Of a DNA stretch of 61,137 nt, positions 35,517 to 46,124 are shown piece by piece. Made by a program: the position numbers and the translations under genes. Below the pieces are notes generated by a model. That model saw only the letters and a list, made by a program, of their open reading frames with translations. It ran no database searches and was not told the DNA's origin. The stretch is from the NCBI GenBank assembly GCA_025927575.1, contig JAICLJ010000008.1, positions 1 through 61,137 on the forward strand. Direction: 5' to 3'. Within the stretch, counting starts at the first letter, position 1. Each line of letters begins with the position of its first letter. This stretch comes from Bryobacteraceae bacterium. Its GTDB lineage: Bacteria > Acidobacteriota > Terriglobia > Bryobacterales > Bryobacteraceae.

Positions 35517-38189
35517 ATGCCGAACACGAACAGCTTTGGCGCAGCGTCCACCCTCCGCGTGAACAAGCGCGATTACAAAATCTATCGCCTGGATAGCTTG
35601 GAAAAAGCAGGCATCAGTAAGCTCAATCGCATACCATTTTCGATTAAAGTGCTGCTCGAAAACCTGCTTCGCTTCGAGGACGGGCGAACCGTGAAGCGCG
35701 GCGATATCGAATATGTCGCCAAATGGCAGAAGAGCGCTGCGCACGAGATTCAATTCCGTCCGGCGCGCGTATTGTTGCAAGACTTCACTGGCGTCCCATG
35801 CGTCGTCGACCTTGCGGCCATGCGTGACGCACTGAAACAGATGGGCGCCGATCCTGGGCTTGCCAACCCGCTGATTCCCGCCGACCTTGTAATCGACCAC
35901 TCGGTACAAGTGGATCAATTCGGCAGCGCGGCTGCATTCCAGATAAACGCCCAAATGGAGTTCGACCGCAATCAGGAGCGCTACGCATTCCTCCGCTGGG
36001 GGCAGGCCGCATTTCAAGACTTCCGCGTGGTGCCGCCCGACACCGGCATCGTACATCAGGTCAACCTGGAATACCTGGCCAAAGTGGTCTTCACAAACGA
36101 AAAAACCGGCGAAGCCTATCCCGATACGCTTGTCGGCACCGACTCGCACACAACAATGATTAATGGTTTAGGCGTCGTCGGATGGGGCGTGGGCGGCATT
36201 GAAGCCGAAGGCTGCATGTTGGGCCAGCCAGTCTCGATGCTTCTGCCGGAGGTGGTTGGTTTCCGGCTGGCCGGCCGGCTGCCCGAAGGAGCCACCGCCA
36301 CGGACCTGGTCCTGATCGTGACGCAGATGCTTCGGAAGAAAGGCGTCGTCGGCAAATTTGTTGAATTTTATGGACCGGGCGTTTCGGCCCTCTCACTGGC
36401 CGATCGCGCCACCATCGGCAACATGTCACCGGAATATGGCGCGACCATCGGTTTCTTCCCCGTCGATCAGGTCACGCTCAACTATCTGAAGCTGACGAAC
36501 CGCAGCCCTGAACAAGTGGCTCTGGTAGAGGCGTACACCAAAGAACAAGGGATCTTTCACACTGCGGACACTCCAGAACCGGATTTCAGCGACACACTGG
36601 AACTGGATCTGGGGACCGTCGTTACGTCGCTCGCGGGGCCCAAGCGGCCTCAGGATCGCATCAACCTGCCCGACATGAAGCGGAGTTTCCTTGCATCACT
36701 CGGCGCAGCACCGAAGTCCGCCGACCTTGCGGTAAACAGCCACAAGGAGAAACTTCACGAGGGCGCCGTCGTGATCGCGGCGATCACGAGCTGCACGAAC
36801 ACGTCTAATCCGTCGGTGCTGATCGCAGCCGGACTCCTCGCAAAGAAGGCCGTCGAAAAAGGACTGGAGAGCAAGCCCTGGGTGAAGACCTCGCTTGCAC
36901 CCGGTTCCAAGGTCGTCATCGACTACCTGAAGGATGCGGGACTGCTCCCCTACCTCGAACGCCTGAAGTTTCATCTTGTCGGCTTCGGCTGCACCACCTG
37001 CATAGGAAATAGCGGCCCCCTGCCGGATAACGTCGCCCAGGCGGTCACGGCCGGCAAGCTGAACGTCGCGGCTATCCTCAGCGGAAACAGAAATTTTGAG
37101 GGGCGCATCAACCCGCTAGTCCGCTCGAATTATCTCGCCTCTCCACCGCTGGTGGTTGCTTTCGCGCTGGCCGGCCGGATCGATATCGATCTGGTTGCCG
37201 AGCCACTGGGCACCGGGAAAGATGGCAAGCCGGTTTTCCTGCGTGACATCTGGCCCACCTCGGTAGAGATAGAAGAGGCCGTTGGGAAATCCGTACGCAC
37301 GGAATTTTTCGCTAAACAATATTCTGAGGTGTTTAAAGGGGAGCCTTCCTGGAACGCGATTCAAATCCCTGAGGGCAAGATCTACGAGTGGAGCGACGAT
37401 TCCACGTACGTCAGGAACCCACCCTATTTCGAGAAATTGGTGGATCCGGCGACGTCAGTAAAGGACATGAGCGGATTGCGCGCTCTCTGTGTGCTGGGCG
37501 ATTCGGTGACAACGGATCACATATCGCCAGCCGGCGATATTCCAGCCGACAGCCCAGCGGGCAGATACCTGATCTCGTGTGGAGTGAAGAAGCCAGACTT
37601 CAATAGTTACGGCTCCCGGCGCGGAAATCACGAGGTGATGGTGCGGGGAACCCTCGCGAATATTCGGCTGAAGAACCTGATGGCGCCGGGCACCGAAGGC
37701 GGTTGGACGCGCCATATTCCGGACGGCGAGCAGATGTCCATCTACGATGCCGCGATGAAATATAAGGAGGAAGGTGTACCGCTCGTCATTATTGCCGGCA
37801 AAGAGTATGGCTCCGGTTCATCGCGCGACTGGGCCGCGAAGGGTGTTCTGTTGCTCGGAGTGCACGCCGTGATCGCAGAAAGCTTCGAGCGTATTCACCG
37901 TTCGAACCTGGTCGGCATGGGTGTGCTACCGCTCCAGTTCCTCGCGGGAGAAGGCCGCGAAACATTCGGGCTAACCGGCGAAGAAATCTTCAATCTCAGC
38001 GGAGTTCGCGAGGCCGTCCAAACAGGCGGCCGTGTCCGTGTCCGCGCGGTGCGGCCCGATGGTTCGGAAATCTCCTTCGACACGCAGGTGCGCGTGGATA
38101 CGCCGCAGGAAATCGAATATTACCGCACCGGCGGAATTCTGCCGTTCGTCTTGCGGCAGCTCGTGGCGGCAAACCGGCAATCGGCCTGA
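35517..38189 (+). CDS. acnA: aconitate hydratase, AcnA/IRP type
   Basis: 890 residues. The 4Fe-4S ligands are Cys426 (ITSCTNTSN), Cys492 and Cys495 ([12 protein letters not shown]). [30 protein letters not shown] and the C-terminal swivel domain ([31 protein letters not shown]) are complete. It interconverts citrate and isocitrate in the TCA cycle. The ATG at 35517 lies 70 bases from the divergent methyltransferase start. Confidence 0.97.
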   Translation: MPNTNSFGAASTLRVNKRDYKIYRLDSLEKAGISKLNRIPFSIKVLLENLLRFEDGRTVKRGDIEYVAKWQKSAAHEIQFRPARVLLQDFTGVPCVVDLAAMRDALKQMGADPGLANPLIPADLVIDHSVQVDQFGSAAAFQINAQMEFDRNQERYAFLRWGQAAFQDFRVVPPDTGIVHQVNLEYLAKVVFTNEKTGEAYPDTLVGTDSHTTMINGLGVVGWGVGGIEAEGCMLGQPVSMLLPEVVGFRLAGRLPEGATATDLVLIVTQMLRKKGVVGKFVEFYGPGVSALSLADRATIGNMSPEYGATIGFFPVDQVTLNYLKLTNRSPEQVALVEAYTKEQGIFHTADTPEPDFSDTLELDLGTVVTSLAGPKRPQDRINLPDMKRSFLASLGAAPKSADLAVNSHKEKLHEGAVVIAAITSCTNTSNPSVLIAAGLLAKKAVEKGLESKPWVKTSLAPGSKVVIDYLKDAGLLPYLERLKFHLVGFGCTTCIGNSGPLPDNVAQAVTAGKLNVAAILSGNRNFEGRINPLVRSNYLASPPLVVAFALAGRIDIDLVAEPLGTGKDGKPVFLRDIWPTSVEIEEAVGKSVRTEFFAKQYSEVFKGEPSWNAIQIPEGKIYEWSDDSTYVRNPPYFEKLVDPATSVKDMSGLRALCVLGDSVTTDHISPAGDIPADSPAGRYLISCGVKKPDFNSYGSRRGNHEVMVRGTLANIRLKNLMAPGTEGGWTRHIPDGEQMSIYDAAMKYKEEGVPLVIIAGKEYGSGSSRDWAAKGVLLLGVHAVIAESFERIHRSNLVGMGVLPLQFLAGEGRETFGLTGEEIFNLSGVREAVQTGGRVRVRAVRPDGSEISFDTQVRVDTPQEIEYYRTGGILPFVLRQLVAANRQSA

Positions 38190-38232
38190 GCTACCGATGA
38201 ATAGCTTGGTGGACACACACTTCGCCTGAGAA

Positions 38233-38652
38233 ATGCGTTACCGCGGGCCATTGCTCGTCTCCGCTGCTTTGATTGTGCGTGATGGTGAAGTACTGATTGG
38301 CCAGCGCCGGCGGGGAGATCGTCACGCACTGAAGTGGGAGTTCCCCGGCGGCAAGGTGGAAACGGGCGAGACGCCGCAAGAAGGGCTGGCGCGGGAGTTG
38401 CAAGAAGAGCTTGCGATCAGCGCAACCGTGGGACACGAAGTCGCGCGGTACCAGCACAGCTACCCGGGAGGGACCACGGTATTGCTTCTATTTTACGCCG
38501 TCACCGAATTCGCAGGCGAACCCGCGAGCCGCGCGTTCGAGCAGATTCAATGGGCGAAGCTTAGCACATTGCCTGAGATCGATTTCCTAGATGGTGACGT
38601 GGACTTTGTGCGCCGCATCGCGCGGGGGGAATTCGATCCGTTCCTGCGATAA
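38233..38652 (+). CDS. MutT-type Nudix hydrolase (8-oxo-dGTP diphosphatase-like)
   Basis: 139 residues. The Nudix box is GGKVETGETPQEGLARELQE plus ELAI: GX5EX7REUXEEXGU with the final Gly replaced by Ala. QRRRGDRHALKWEFPGGK at residues 23-40 is the MutT substrate end. Likely an oxidised-nucleotide sanitising enzyme. Confidence 0.88.
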   Translation: MRYRGPLLVSAALIVRDGEVLIGQRRRGDRHALKWEFPGGKVETGETPQEGLARELQEELAISATVGHEVARYQHSYPGGTTVLLLFYAVTEFAGEPASRAFEQIQWAKLSTLPEIDFLDGDVDFVRRIARGEFDPFLR

Positions 38653-38670
38653 GCGCGGCGACAATCAGGC

Positions 38671-39213
38671 ATGAGGCGGGTTGTCATCTTGGGCCCGGCA
38701 GGCGGCGGCAAATCGACCTTCGCGCGACGCCTCGGGAAGCGGTTGGCCATACCTGTCGTCCATCTGGATGCCCTGTGCTGGGAGCCTGGTTGGAAGGCGC
38801 TCACAATCGATGCATTCCGATCGCGCCTCAGCGAAGCTATTTCCGGTGATGCCTGGATCACAGACGGCAATTATGCCAAACTCACGTTCGATTTGCGAAT
38901 GCCTCGCGCCGACCTGGTGATTTGGGTAGAGCGATCGCGGTTGCATTGCACCTGGCGGGTGTGCAAGCGAGCGATCAAAAGTTACTTCAACGCGGATGAG
39001 GATCTGGCCGACGGCTGCAAAGAGCGGATCGACCGAAGATTCTTGGATCGATTGCGATACATTGCGCATTTCAACCGCGTGAATCGTCCACGCATAGAAG
39101 CGGAGCGGATGACGCACGGACCGCATGTACCCGTGCTCGTATTGCGAAGCGATCGCGAGATCGCCGCTTTTCTGGCGAAGTCCGAAAGTGCAGTCCGCCA
39201 GGATGGTTTATAA
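38671..39213 (+). CDS. adenylate-kinase-like P-loop NTPase (FlaR-type)
   Basis: 180 residues with a Walker A GPAGGGKST at 8-16 and VVHLDALCWEPGW / WITDGNYAK, the signature of small topology-modulation/FlaR-like kinases related to adenylate kinase. Role is unclear in the family. It is 18 bases downstream of the MutT gene, possibly cotranscribed. Confidence 0.78.
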   Translation: MRRVVILGPAGGGKSTFARRLGKRLAIPVVHLDALCWEPGWKALTIDAFRSRLSEAISGDAWITDGNYAKLTFDLRMPRADLVIWVERSRLHCTWRVCKRAIKSYFNADEDLADGCKERIDRRFLDRLRYIAHFNRVNRPRIEAERMTHGPHVPVLVLRSDREIAAFLAKSESAVRQDGL

Positions 39214-39315
39214 ATCGGTCTCTATGATTTTGAGCTTTGAGCAGAATAGCCCTGAATTCGTTGTCGCAGCTGGGCTCAGAATCGCATGGGTGTATAGGTT
39301 GGATATAGAGGTGAA

Positions 39316-39690
39316 ATGATCCAACTGAAGCGCGCGTATGATGCGGCTGAGCCCACCGACGGTACGCGATTTCTTATCGAACGGCTATGGCCCAGGGGCG
39401 TTAAGAAGACATCTCTCGCGATTGAAGCCTGGCTCAAAGACGCAGGTCCAAGCACGGAGTTACGGAAGTGGTTCAGTCACGATCCCGCTAAATGGGATGA
39501 GTTCCGGAAGCGCTACTTTCACGAACTAACAGCGAATCCCGATGCCTGGGAACCCGTTCTCGAAGCGGCACGGCACGGAACGGTAACGCTAATCTACAGT
39601 TCCCACGATACGGAACACAACAATGCGGTGGCGCTCGAGGAGTTCCTCAACAAGCACCTCCGAAAAGCAACGGCACATAAAACGGCATAA
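39316..39690 (+). CDS. DUF488 family protein
   Basis: 124 residues. YDAAEPTDGTRFLIERLWPRGVKK is the DUF488 signature, followed by WFSHDPAKWDEFRKRYF and VTLIYSSHDTEHNNAVAL, the rest of the fold. Some relatives contact HSP-type or restriction-like contexts, none is seen here. Function unknown. Confidence 0.85.
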   Translation: MIQLKRAYDAAEPTDGTRFLIERLWPRGVKKTSLAIEAWLKDAGPSTELRKWFSHDPAKWDEFRKRYFHELTANPDAWEPVLEAARHGTVTLIYSSHDTEHNNAVALEEFLNKHLRKATAHKTA

Positions 39691-39723
39691 ATAGCTTCCG
39701 GTTTTCCGGAACGCGCCTGCCGC

Positions 39724-40023
39724 TCAATCGAGGTCGAACGGACGTTTAGGCGGAGTCTCGCTTTTGTCTTCCTTCGCCTGTTTCAGCAGTTCTTCGAATT
39801 TTCTGTCCAGCACTTTAGCGTTGTTCCGGTGCGCGTCGAAGCTCTTGGCAAACGCTTCAGCTCGTTTGTCGGCCGCGCCTTTCAGGTCTTGCACAGCCGC
39901 TGCGAGGTCTTCAATCAGCGGCTTTTTCGCTGGCTCATGATGCCGGATGACAACTCTCGTTTCGGGGTCGATCTGAAGCAGGCTTTGGCAACAGGGGCAA
40001 GCGATTTCGAAGACATCGGCCAT
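39724..40023 (-). CDS. small zinc-ribbon / coiled-coil protein
   Basis: 99 residues: a single CPCC (residues 9-12) suggests a half zinc-binding knuckle, completed perhaps by dimerisation, then a helical, charged segment (DLAAAVQDLKGAADKRAEAFAKSFDAHR) and an acidic/basic tail. No membrane segment. Occurs as a conserved small protein in Acidobacteriota in my recollection; function unknown. Confidence 0.6.
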   Translation of the reverse strand: MADVFEIACPCCQSLLQIDPETRVVIRHHEPAKKPLIEDLAAAVQDLKGAADKRAEAFAKSFDAHRNNAKVLDRKFEELLKQAKEDKSETPPKRPFDLD

Positions 40024-40095
40024 AGTTTAGATCGTAACGCATAAGGCGGAACAACGGGCGCCGGCTGCTATCCTCCAAATAGCCGACTCTGACCG

Positions 40096-40692
40096 ATGGA
40101 CGACATCCTTCACTGGTTATCCCAATTTGGGTACATCGGGCTGTTTGCCGCTTTGGTCTTTGGCATCGCCGGGCTACCCATACCCGACGAGACGTTGCTG
40201 GTATTTTTCGGCTATCTCGTCTCTCGCGGCAAGATGCATCCCGCGCTCACCTGGCTGACGGCGCTAGTCGGCAGCATGGGCGGCATCTCGTTGAGCTACA
40301 CGATTGGGCGCGTAGTGGGATACCGTTTCGTGCATCGGTATGGCCGCTACGTTCATCTCACGGACGAGCGGCTGCGCCAGATCCAGCAATGGTTCGACCG
40401 CATCGGCCACTGGCTTCTTACCATTGGCTATTTTCTTCCGGGAATTCGCCATTTCACTGCCCTGGTGGCCGGGATGTCCGAAATGAAGTTTCGGTCATTC
40501 GCATTATTTGCGTATCCGGGGGCCGTGCTGTGGATCACCTCATTCCTGGCTCTGGGATATTTCCTGGGTGATCAGTGGGAGGTTGTGTTCAACCACTTGC
40601 ACCAGCAGATGACGTTGATCACTATCGTTTTGTGTATCGTCGCCGTAGCAATCTGGTATTGGAAGAAGCGGCGGAAGCAAAGGTCAGGCTGA
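40096..40692 (+). CDS. DedA-family membrane protein
   Basis: 198 residues, several membrane helices and the DedA hallmarks GIAGLPIPDETLLVFFGYLVSRGKM and YFLPGIRHFTALVAG. DedA proteins act as undecaprenyl-phosphate or lipid flippases and proton-motive-force helpers. Its 3' end overlaps the convergent MFS gene by nine bases. Confidence 0.92.
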   Translation: MDDILHWLSQFGYIGLFAALVFGIAGLPIPDETLLVFFGYLVSRGKMHPALTWLTALVGSMGGISLSYTIGRVVGYRFVHRYGRYVHLTDERLRQIQQWFDRIGHWLLTIGYFLPGIRHFTALVAGMSEMKFRSFALFAYPGAVLWITSFLALGYFLGDQWEVVFNHLHQQMTLITIVLCIVAVAIWYWKKRRKQRSG

Positions 40693-41919
40693 CGATCTCT
40701 TCAAACCCGCAATCAACGAATACCCCGCCAGTGGTAAGCAACCGGCAAGGACACACGCCGGCAAATAGGAGTGGAAGCGTTCGATGGTCCAGCCGAACAA
40801 TGGGTTAAACACAAAGGTTGTGGCTCCGTACGACGCCACCAGGCCGGATACCGCGAAGGCGGCCCGCTGCGCGCCATAGATATCCACCGGCAGCGTGTAC
40901 AGGTTTGTACTTCCCGCGGCGATGAAGAAATAACTCAGCGCGATCCCGGCGGCGGCCAGTCCCGGGCTGGGCAGAAAAGGAACGACGATGGTTTCAAGCG
41001 CAAGCAAGCCCATGATGAGGCAGACCCGCAGCCGCGAGGGGACTTCGTGCATGCCGCGGGCAATCCAGCGCATGGATAAATAGCCGCCGAGGAGGGCGCC
41101 GGCTGTGCCGCCAAGCGGCGGTATCCACGCGAATGCCCGGTTCGCATGTTCGGCGGTGAGATGAAAACGGCCGACCAGATAGAGCGTAGTCCAGTACGTC
41201 CAGAGCGTATAGCCGGCCATGGCGAGAAAATTCGCAATCACCAAACGCCAGAAGCGGGCGTCCCTCAGCACGCTCCTGGCTCCGGAAGAGCGCTTGTCCA
41301 TTGGCGGCCGTACAGGAAAGCGCCGGTCGAGAAGCCACCAACCGGCGATCCAGATAAAACCGCAACAGCCGGCGATGACAAACGCCCACTGCCAGTGACC
41401 GCGCCGCAAAGCCCAGGCAGCCAGCAGAGGAGCGACGAGCGAACCGATACTGATGCCAAGTTGGCCGACGCCGGCGCCGAGAGCGCGTTCCTTCGGAAGC
41501 AGATAGGTGCCGTATGCTTTGCCGGTACCCGGGATACCGCCCGCTTCGCCAACTCCGAGAGCTAACCGGGCCCAGAACAACTGCGCAAACGATCTGGCAA
41601 AACCCGTAGCGACTCCGGCGATGGACCAGATGCCGACGGCGAGACTGGCAACAGGCGTGAGGCCCACGCGGTCCATCAGCCAGCCCAGGACGGGAGCGCA
41701 CAGGGCATAGGTGATCGCGAAAACGGCTACGAGATTGCCATATCCGAGGTCGTTCAAATGAAACTCTGCCTTAAGGACCGGCGCAAGCGAAGCCAGCAGC
41801 AGCCGATCCAAGTAGTTCAGTGACGATGACAGGAGGAAAAACGAAATCAGCAACCAACGCACACGGGCCGATTCCGGCGCCGCGTTCAGGATGGTGCGCC
41901 GTGCGGAGCTGCTCACCAC
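40684..41919 (-). CDS. MFS transporter, ACS type
   Basis: 411 residues, 12 predicted spans, with LSSSLNYLDRLLLASLAPVLKAEF and FARSFAQLFWARLALGVGEAGGIPGTGKAYG, the anion:cation symporter signature. Start GTG 41919 overlaps the upstream thioesterase stop by seven bases, so the two are cotranscribed. Substrate probably a carboxylate or sugar acid. Confidence 0.82.
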   Translation of the reverse strand: MVSSSARRTILNAAPESARVRWLLISFFLLSSSLNYLDRLLLASLAPVLKAEFHLNDLGYGNLVAVFAITYALCAPVLGWLMDRVGLTPVASLAVGIWSIAGVATGFARSFAQLFWARLALGVGEAGGIPGTGKAYGTYLLPKERALGAGVGQLGISIGSLVAPLLAAWALRRGHWQWAFVIAGCCGFIWIAGWWLLDRRFPVRPPMDKRSSGARSVLRDARFWRLVIANFLAMAGYTLWTYWTTLYLVGRFHLTAEHANRAFAWIPPLGGTAGALLGGYLSMRWIARGMHEVPSRLRVCLIMGLLALETIVVPFLPSPGLAAAGIALSYFFIAAGSTNLYTLPVDIYGAQRAAFAVSGLVASYGATTFVFNPLFGWTIERFHSYLPACVLAGCLPLAGYSLIAGLKRSSA

Positions 41920-42329
41920 GTGCCGGCCGGCGATGCGGCTAACGCCAATTTATGGCGTATTTCTTCCGGAATCGGAATAGAGCGCTGTGTATTCCGATCC
42001 ATACACGCAACGACAACGATTCCGGCCGCGGCAGGCTGACCGGTCTTCAGGGTCTTGAATTCAAAGCGAACGGAAGAGTTGCCGACATGTGCCACGCGGA
42101 CGTGGATATCAATTACATCGTCATGCTCCATCGCCATTTTGAAATCGCAGTCCACATGAACGCGTGGGAAGTTGATCGGGCTTTTCGGATCGTAGTTGAT
42201 ACCCAGCGTACGCAGAAATTCGATCTCCGCCGATTCGAAGTAGCGGAACATCGCGGTGTAATGAATCCGCCCGCTGGCGTCGGTGTCAATGAAACGGATA
42301 CGCGTTTGAAAAACGAACGGAGGCGTCAT
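41913..42329 (-). CDS. hotdog-fold acyl-CoA thioesterase
   Basis: 138 residues from ATG 42329, the start of a typical 4HBT domain (FQTRIRFIDTDASGRIHYTAMFRYFESAEIEFLR). The Asp of DTDASG and following HYTAMFRY fit the YbgC/4-hydroxybenzoyl-CoA family. An upstream in-frame ATG at 42368 adds 13 residues. Cleaves acyl-CoA or acyl-ACP in the cytoplasm. Confidence 0.85.
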   Translation of the reverse strand: MTPPFVFQTRIRFIDTDASGRIHYTAMFRYFESAEIEFLRTLGINYDPKSPINFPRVHVDCDFKMAMEHDDVIDIHVRVAHVGNSSVRFEFKTLKTGQPAAAGIVVVACMDRNTQRSIPIPEEIRHKLALAASPAGTW

Positions 42330-42484
42330 TTGATTGTTCTTCCACAGCATAGCGGCTCGCTGGGGCAAAAGCTGAATGCGGAAATCGCTATGCTCACAGT
42401 GATGGGGTGCAAACAGAGAGACCGCCCACGCCGATTTCGTTTTGCGAACCGGGCGAGCGTTCTCCGTAACGCGAATTGACCTGA

Positions 42485-43831
42485 ATGGGCTATCGCTTCA
42501 TCGTTCTAGCATTAATCCTGGCAGCGAACGGGTTCTTCGCGGCGGCGGAAGTGTCGCTTGTCTCTGTTCGCCAATCGAGCCTTAGAGCTTTAGCCGAGCG
42601 CGGAGTCGCCGGAGCACAAGCGGCGCTGAGCCTGCTGGCCCGGCCGAGCCGGCTACTCTCCGTGACGCAGGTGGGAGTGACGCTCGCGAGCCTTGGGCTG
42701 GGCTGGGCTGGGGAAGACACACTATACCATCTGCTCATGGATGTTCTCGAACCCGTCCATTTGCAGATCTCGCCGTTACTTGCGCACTTCATTGCGTTCA
42801 CGGTAGCGTTCTTGGCGATCAGTTACGCACACGTCGTTGTGGGCGAGGTCGTGCCGAAAAATCTCGCGATCGAGAAGGCTGCGCGAGTCGCCATCTTGAC
42901 AGCGCCCCCCCTGCTGGTGTTCTACCGTCTCTCCTCCCCTTTCGTGATTGTTATTGAAAGAACGACTTCCCTGATTTTGAGATTGCTTGGACTTTCGAGC
43001 GGATCGGATGCTCGCGGCAGTCATTCGGTGGAGGAGTTGAAGTATGTCATTCAGACCAGCCGCCACGCAGGGTACCTCGCACAATTCGAACAGGATGCAA
43101 TTCAGCGCCTGATCGAGCTGTCGAAATATTCGGCGCGGGAGATCATGGTTCCACGGCACAATATCGTCTCGCTCTCCGTGGATTCCCCATTGGATCAGGT
43201 GCTGAGCGTCATGTCGGAACATAAGTACACGCGTGTGCCGGTTTATGAAGACCGCCCGGAACGCATTATCGGCATTGTTCATTACAAAGACCTCATGCGC
43301 GTTTGGGAAGAGCGGCGCTTCGCGCACGAGAAACGACAAGCTACCCGCCCATTCCGGCTTCGAAAATTCCTGCGCAAGCCGCTGGTTGTGCCCCAAACTA
43401 AGCCGCTGAATCAGTTGATCGATGAATTTCGCATCAGCCACACGCACATGGCCCTGGTCGTGGACGAGTTCGGCACCATCGTGGGCCTGGTGACGCTCGA
43501 AGACGTGCTCGAACAGGTATTCGGGGACATCGGGGATGAACACGATGTGAAGCGGCCTGAAATATCAAACGAGATGGTGCTGGAACTGGAAGGCAGCACA
43601 ACAATTCGCGACCTGGAGACGCGCTACAACATCATCCTTCCGGCCGACGCCGGATTTGAAACGCTGGCCGGGTTCTTGCTCACACACTTCGGCTACATCC
43701 CGAAGGCAGGCATGTCGATGGAGCATGGAGGCCGCCGATTCACTATTTTGGAGATGGATCGAAATCGAATAGCGAAAGTGCGGATTCGAAGGCTCGAGCC
43801 GGCTCCGGCCGCTGACGTTGTCACTCCGTGA
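42485..43831 (+). CDS. hemolysin/CorC-type CNNM-CBS membrane protein
   Basis: 448 residues: N-terminal CNNM membrane domain (four spans, FFAAAEVSLVSVRQSSLRAL), two CBS domains (about 200-330; MVPRHNIVSLSVD, VPVYEDRPERIIGIVHYKDL, VVDEFGTIVGLVTLEDVLEQVFGDI) and a C-terminal CorC/HlyC domain. Implicated in magnesium/cobalt efflux or transport. Convergent with the epimerase gene, sharing 11 bases. Confidence 0.92.
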   Translation: MGYRFIVLALILAANGFFAAAEVSLVSVRQSSLRALAERGVAGAQAALSLLARPSRLLSVTQVGVTLASLGLGWAGEDTLYHLLMDVLEPVHLQISPLLAHFIAFTVAFLAISYAHVVVGEVVPKNLAIEKAARVAILTAPPLLVFYRLSSPFVIVIERTTSLILRLLGLSSGSDARGSHSVEELKYVIQTSRHAGYLAQFEQDAIQRLIELSKYSAREIMVPRHNIVSLSVDSPLDQVLSVMSEHKYTRVPVYEDRPERIIGIVHYKDLMRVWEERRFAHEKRQATRPFRLRKFLRKPLVVPQTKPLNQLIDEFRISHTHMALVVDEFGTIVGLVTLEDVLEQVFGDIGDEHDVKRPEISNEMVLELEGSTTIRDLETRYNIILPADAGFETLAGFLLTHFGYIPKAGMSMEHGGRRFTILEMDRNRIAKVRIRRLEPAPAADVVTP

Positions 43832-44774
43832 TCCGACGGCCCCACAGAGCGTGAGCGGCATATTCCTCGAAGGCGGCGCGTGTCGTATAGCGGAAAGCAT
43901 ATCCGATTTCCCGCTTCAACCGCTCGGTGCTCACAATCCAGGGGTGGCGGAGCAATTGCAACACCCAAGCAGGCGCGGGTGCCAGAGGTACCCGACATCT
44001 CCACGCCACCCCGTCCAACGCATGGAGCGCCGTATAGGGCATGCGGACAGGCCGTGTTTGGAGCTGGCGACACATCTCGTCGATTGTGATAACGCCTTCC
44101 GCGCCGACGTTGAAAATTCCCGAAGTTCTGTTCAACAGCAAGAGGCGGATAATTTCAACGATGTCGTCGATATGGGTAAATTGCAAAGGTGCGGCGCGCG
44201 AAGGCATGAATACCAAACGTTTGCCCAGATACTCCAGTAGAGGATTGGTGCAAGTTGGCCCTATGAAAAAACTAGGGCGGAGCACGGTGGCAGCAGGTAG
44301 GGTTCCCGTTGCGGCGTGTTCTGCGAGCGTATGTTCAATCTGCCGCTTGTGCATTCCGTAAACGAAACCCGAATTGGTCCGCATAGGCTGGGTTTCCTCA
44401 AGGCGTGCGGGATTTACGTGGTGAAAGCCATAGACTGTCGCAGAACTCAGATGCAACAGATGCTTTACGCCGGCGGCCCTGCACGATTCCAACACGGCCT
44501 TGCTTCCGTTAACGTTGATATCCTCCATCAGATTTGCGTCGCGAAGCGGACGGACAACAAAGGCTGTGTGAACCACGGAGTCAATCCGATGCCGGCGAAG
44601 AATCTCTGAGAGCGGGGAGCGCACGTCGGCAACCACAAAGACGGTTCGCGCCGGCGACACTGAAGGGGGGCGCACATCCACGCCTACGACGGTCTCAAAG
44701 CGGGGATCGTTCGCGAGGACTCTCGTGAGAGATTGCCCAAGCGATCCGGATGAACCCGTCACCAAAGCGTTCAT
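43821..44774 (-). CDS. NAD-dependent epimerase/dehydratase, last gene of the halogenase operon
   Basis: 317 residues, extended SDR fold: ALVTGSSGSLGQSL nucleotide loop, VNGSKAVLESCRAAGVKHLLHLSSATVYG, and active-site VYGMHKRQ (Tyr-x-x-x-Lys). Acts on nucleotide sugars or as a ketoreductase/isomerase; an active-site Ser/Thr precedes the Tyr. The start overlaps the monooxygenase stop (ATGA), so it belongs to the operon that begins at 53904. In the cluster it could tailor a sugar or reduce a ketone. Confidence 0.83.
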   Translation of the reverse strand: MNALVTGSSGSLGQSLTRVLANDPRFETVVGVDVRPPSVSPARTVFVVADVRSPLSEILRRHRIDSVVHTAFVVRPLRDANLMEDINVNGSKAVLESCRAAGVKHLLHLSSATVYGFHHVNPARLEETQPMRTNSGFVYGMHKRQIEHTLAEHAATGTLPAATVLRPSFFIGPTCTNPLLEYLGKRLVFMPSRAAPLQFTHIDDIVEIIRLLLLNRTSGIFNVGAEGVITIDEMCRQLQTRPVRMPYTALHALDGVAWRCRVPLAPAPAWVLQLLRHPWIVSTERLKREIGYAFRYTTRAAFEEYAAHALWGRRITE

Positions 44775-46111
44775 GCGTATTTGCCGGGTGCGAATACCGG
44801 TGCCCGATCAGCGTTCCAGGCTGGTGCCGATGCTGGAATCTGTCTCAGCAACAAACGCCGGAACTCGTGATAATGCACTTCGAGATTGTGTCGCGGCGAT
44901 CGGACAAAGGAGCGGCGAATGTTATCCGCTTCGGCAAAACAGCGTCGTTCCAAATCTTCCGGTAGTCGATAGCTACCAAGCAGGTAATTCGCAGTCAGTT
45001 TCGCCTGCAGGTCTGCTAACGGCCAAATGCTGCCATTCGGCTGGACTAGGCCGATAAAAAACAAATCGCGATGTTCAGGATGAAACGTGCGCAGATACAG
45101 CGTAGGAACATCATCTTCGTAGTTGATGAAGTCGCGGTCGAAGAACGGAAAACGGACGGCGTAGCCGGTGCATGCGATGACCGTGTCGAATTCGCCTGAA
45201 CTTCCGTCGCTAAACCAGACCCGGTTACCGTCGAAGCGCTCAACGGCGGCCAGCGTCCGAATGCGGCGCTCTCGAACGTAGTAGAGCAGTTCCGAATTGA
45301 TGAGAGGATGGCAAGCAAGCAGCGCATGATCCGGCTTGGGTAGGCCTCGCCGCGTATATGCCGCGATTGCCCATCGAATTAACCGGCCGCCCAGCGTCTT
45401 GAAAACTGGCCAGGGCAACCAAGCCAACCGCGCATACCACACGTCGGAAGGAATTCCGAAGATGAATCGCGGCAGCACGTGATAGCCGCGCCGTAAGCTC
45501 ATGGAACAAGTTCCAGCGACGCGAGCAATTTGCACGGCAATGTCAGCCCCCGAATTCCCTCCACCAATAATGAGCACGCGATCTCGTTCAAAAATGTGAG
45601 CGCTCTTGTAGTCATGCGAATGCAGCAGCCGTCCGGTGAACGTCCCGAGAACTAGCGGCATGCGAGGGCACCAATGGTGTCCGTTGCAGACAAATAACGC
45701 GTGAAATTCTTGCGTGGCGCCGTCGCTCAGTGTGACAATCCAGCGCTGGCCGCCCACCTTCTCCACATGTTCGACCTCAGAGGTAAATCGTATGTGATTG
45801 AATAACTCGAAGCGCCTGGCGTAGCTTTCGAAATACTTCAGCAGCAGGCTTTGTGAAGGATAAGGAGGATAGTGGTCCGGAAACGGGAAATCCTCTAATT
45901 GAGAGAGGGTCTTTGAACTGATCGACCTCACGGATTGGTAGACGCTCGAATGGCCGGGAACCGTCGAATAAATCCAATTTCCGCCAACGCGATCGTTCTT
46001 TTCAAAAACTGTAAAATTGTGAAATCCGGCTTGTAGCAAATTCTTCGCTGTGGCAAGACCGGATGGGCCGGCGCCGATAACACAGATACGGAAATCCTGA
46101 GGCGCTATCAC
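44771..46111 (-). CDS. flavin-containing monooxygenase
   Basis: 446 residues, two Rossmann loops (VIGAGPSGLATAKNLLQAGF for FAD, IIGGGNSGADIAVQIARVAG for NADPH) and the FMO identifying motif FTGRLLHSHDYKS (FxGxxxHxxxY/F). The frame ends by overlapping the epimerase start. It would insert oxygen at N, S or carbonyl carbon (Baeyer-Villiger type possible). In the cluster context it is a tailoring oxygenase for the product. Confidence 0.88.
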   Translation of the reverse strand: MIAPQDFRICVIGAGPSGLATAKNLLQAGFHNFTVFEKNDRVGGNWIYSTVPGHSSVYQSVRSISSKTLSQLEDFPFPDHYPPYPSQSLLLKYFESYARRFELFNHIRFTSEVEHVEKVGGQRWIVTLSDGATQEFHALFVCNGHHWCPRMPLVLGTFTGRLLHSHDYKSAHIFERDRVLIIGGGNSGADIAVQIARVAGTCSMSLRRGYHVLPRFIFGIPSDVWYARLAWLPWPVFKTLGGRLIRWAIAAYTRRGLPKPDHALLACHPLINSELLYYVRERRIRTLAAVERFDGNRVWFSDGSSGEFDTVIACTGYAVRFPFFDRDFINYEDDVPTLYLRTFHPEHRDLFFIGLVQPNGSIWPLADLQAKLTANYLLGSYRLPEDLERRCFAEADNIRRSFVRSPRHNLEVHYHEFRRLLLRQIPASAPAWNADRAPVFAPGKYA

Positions 46112-46124
46112 GTCGGGCCGCGGT

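Noticed and set aside
33972..36149. Methyltransferase frame extended to 36149 (725 residues)
   Set aside because: The upstream 234 codons run antisense through aconitase; the ATG at 35447 gives a normal methyltransferase start.
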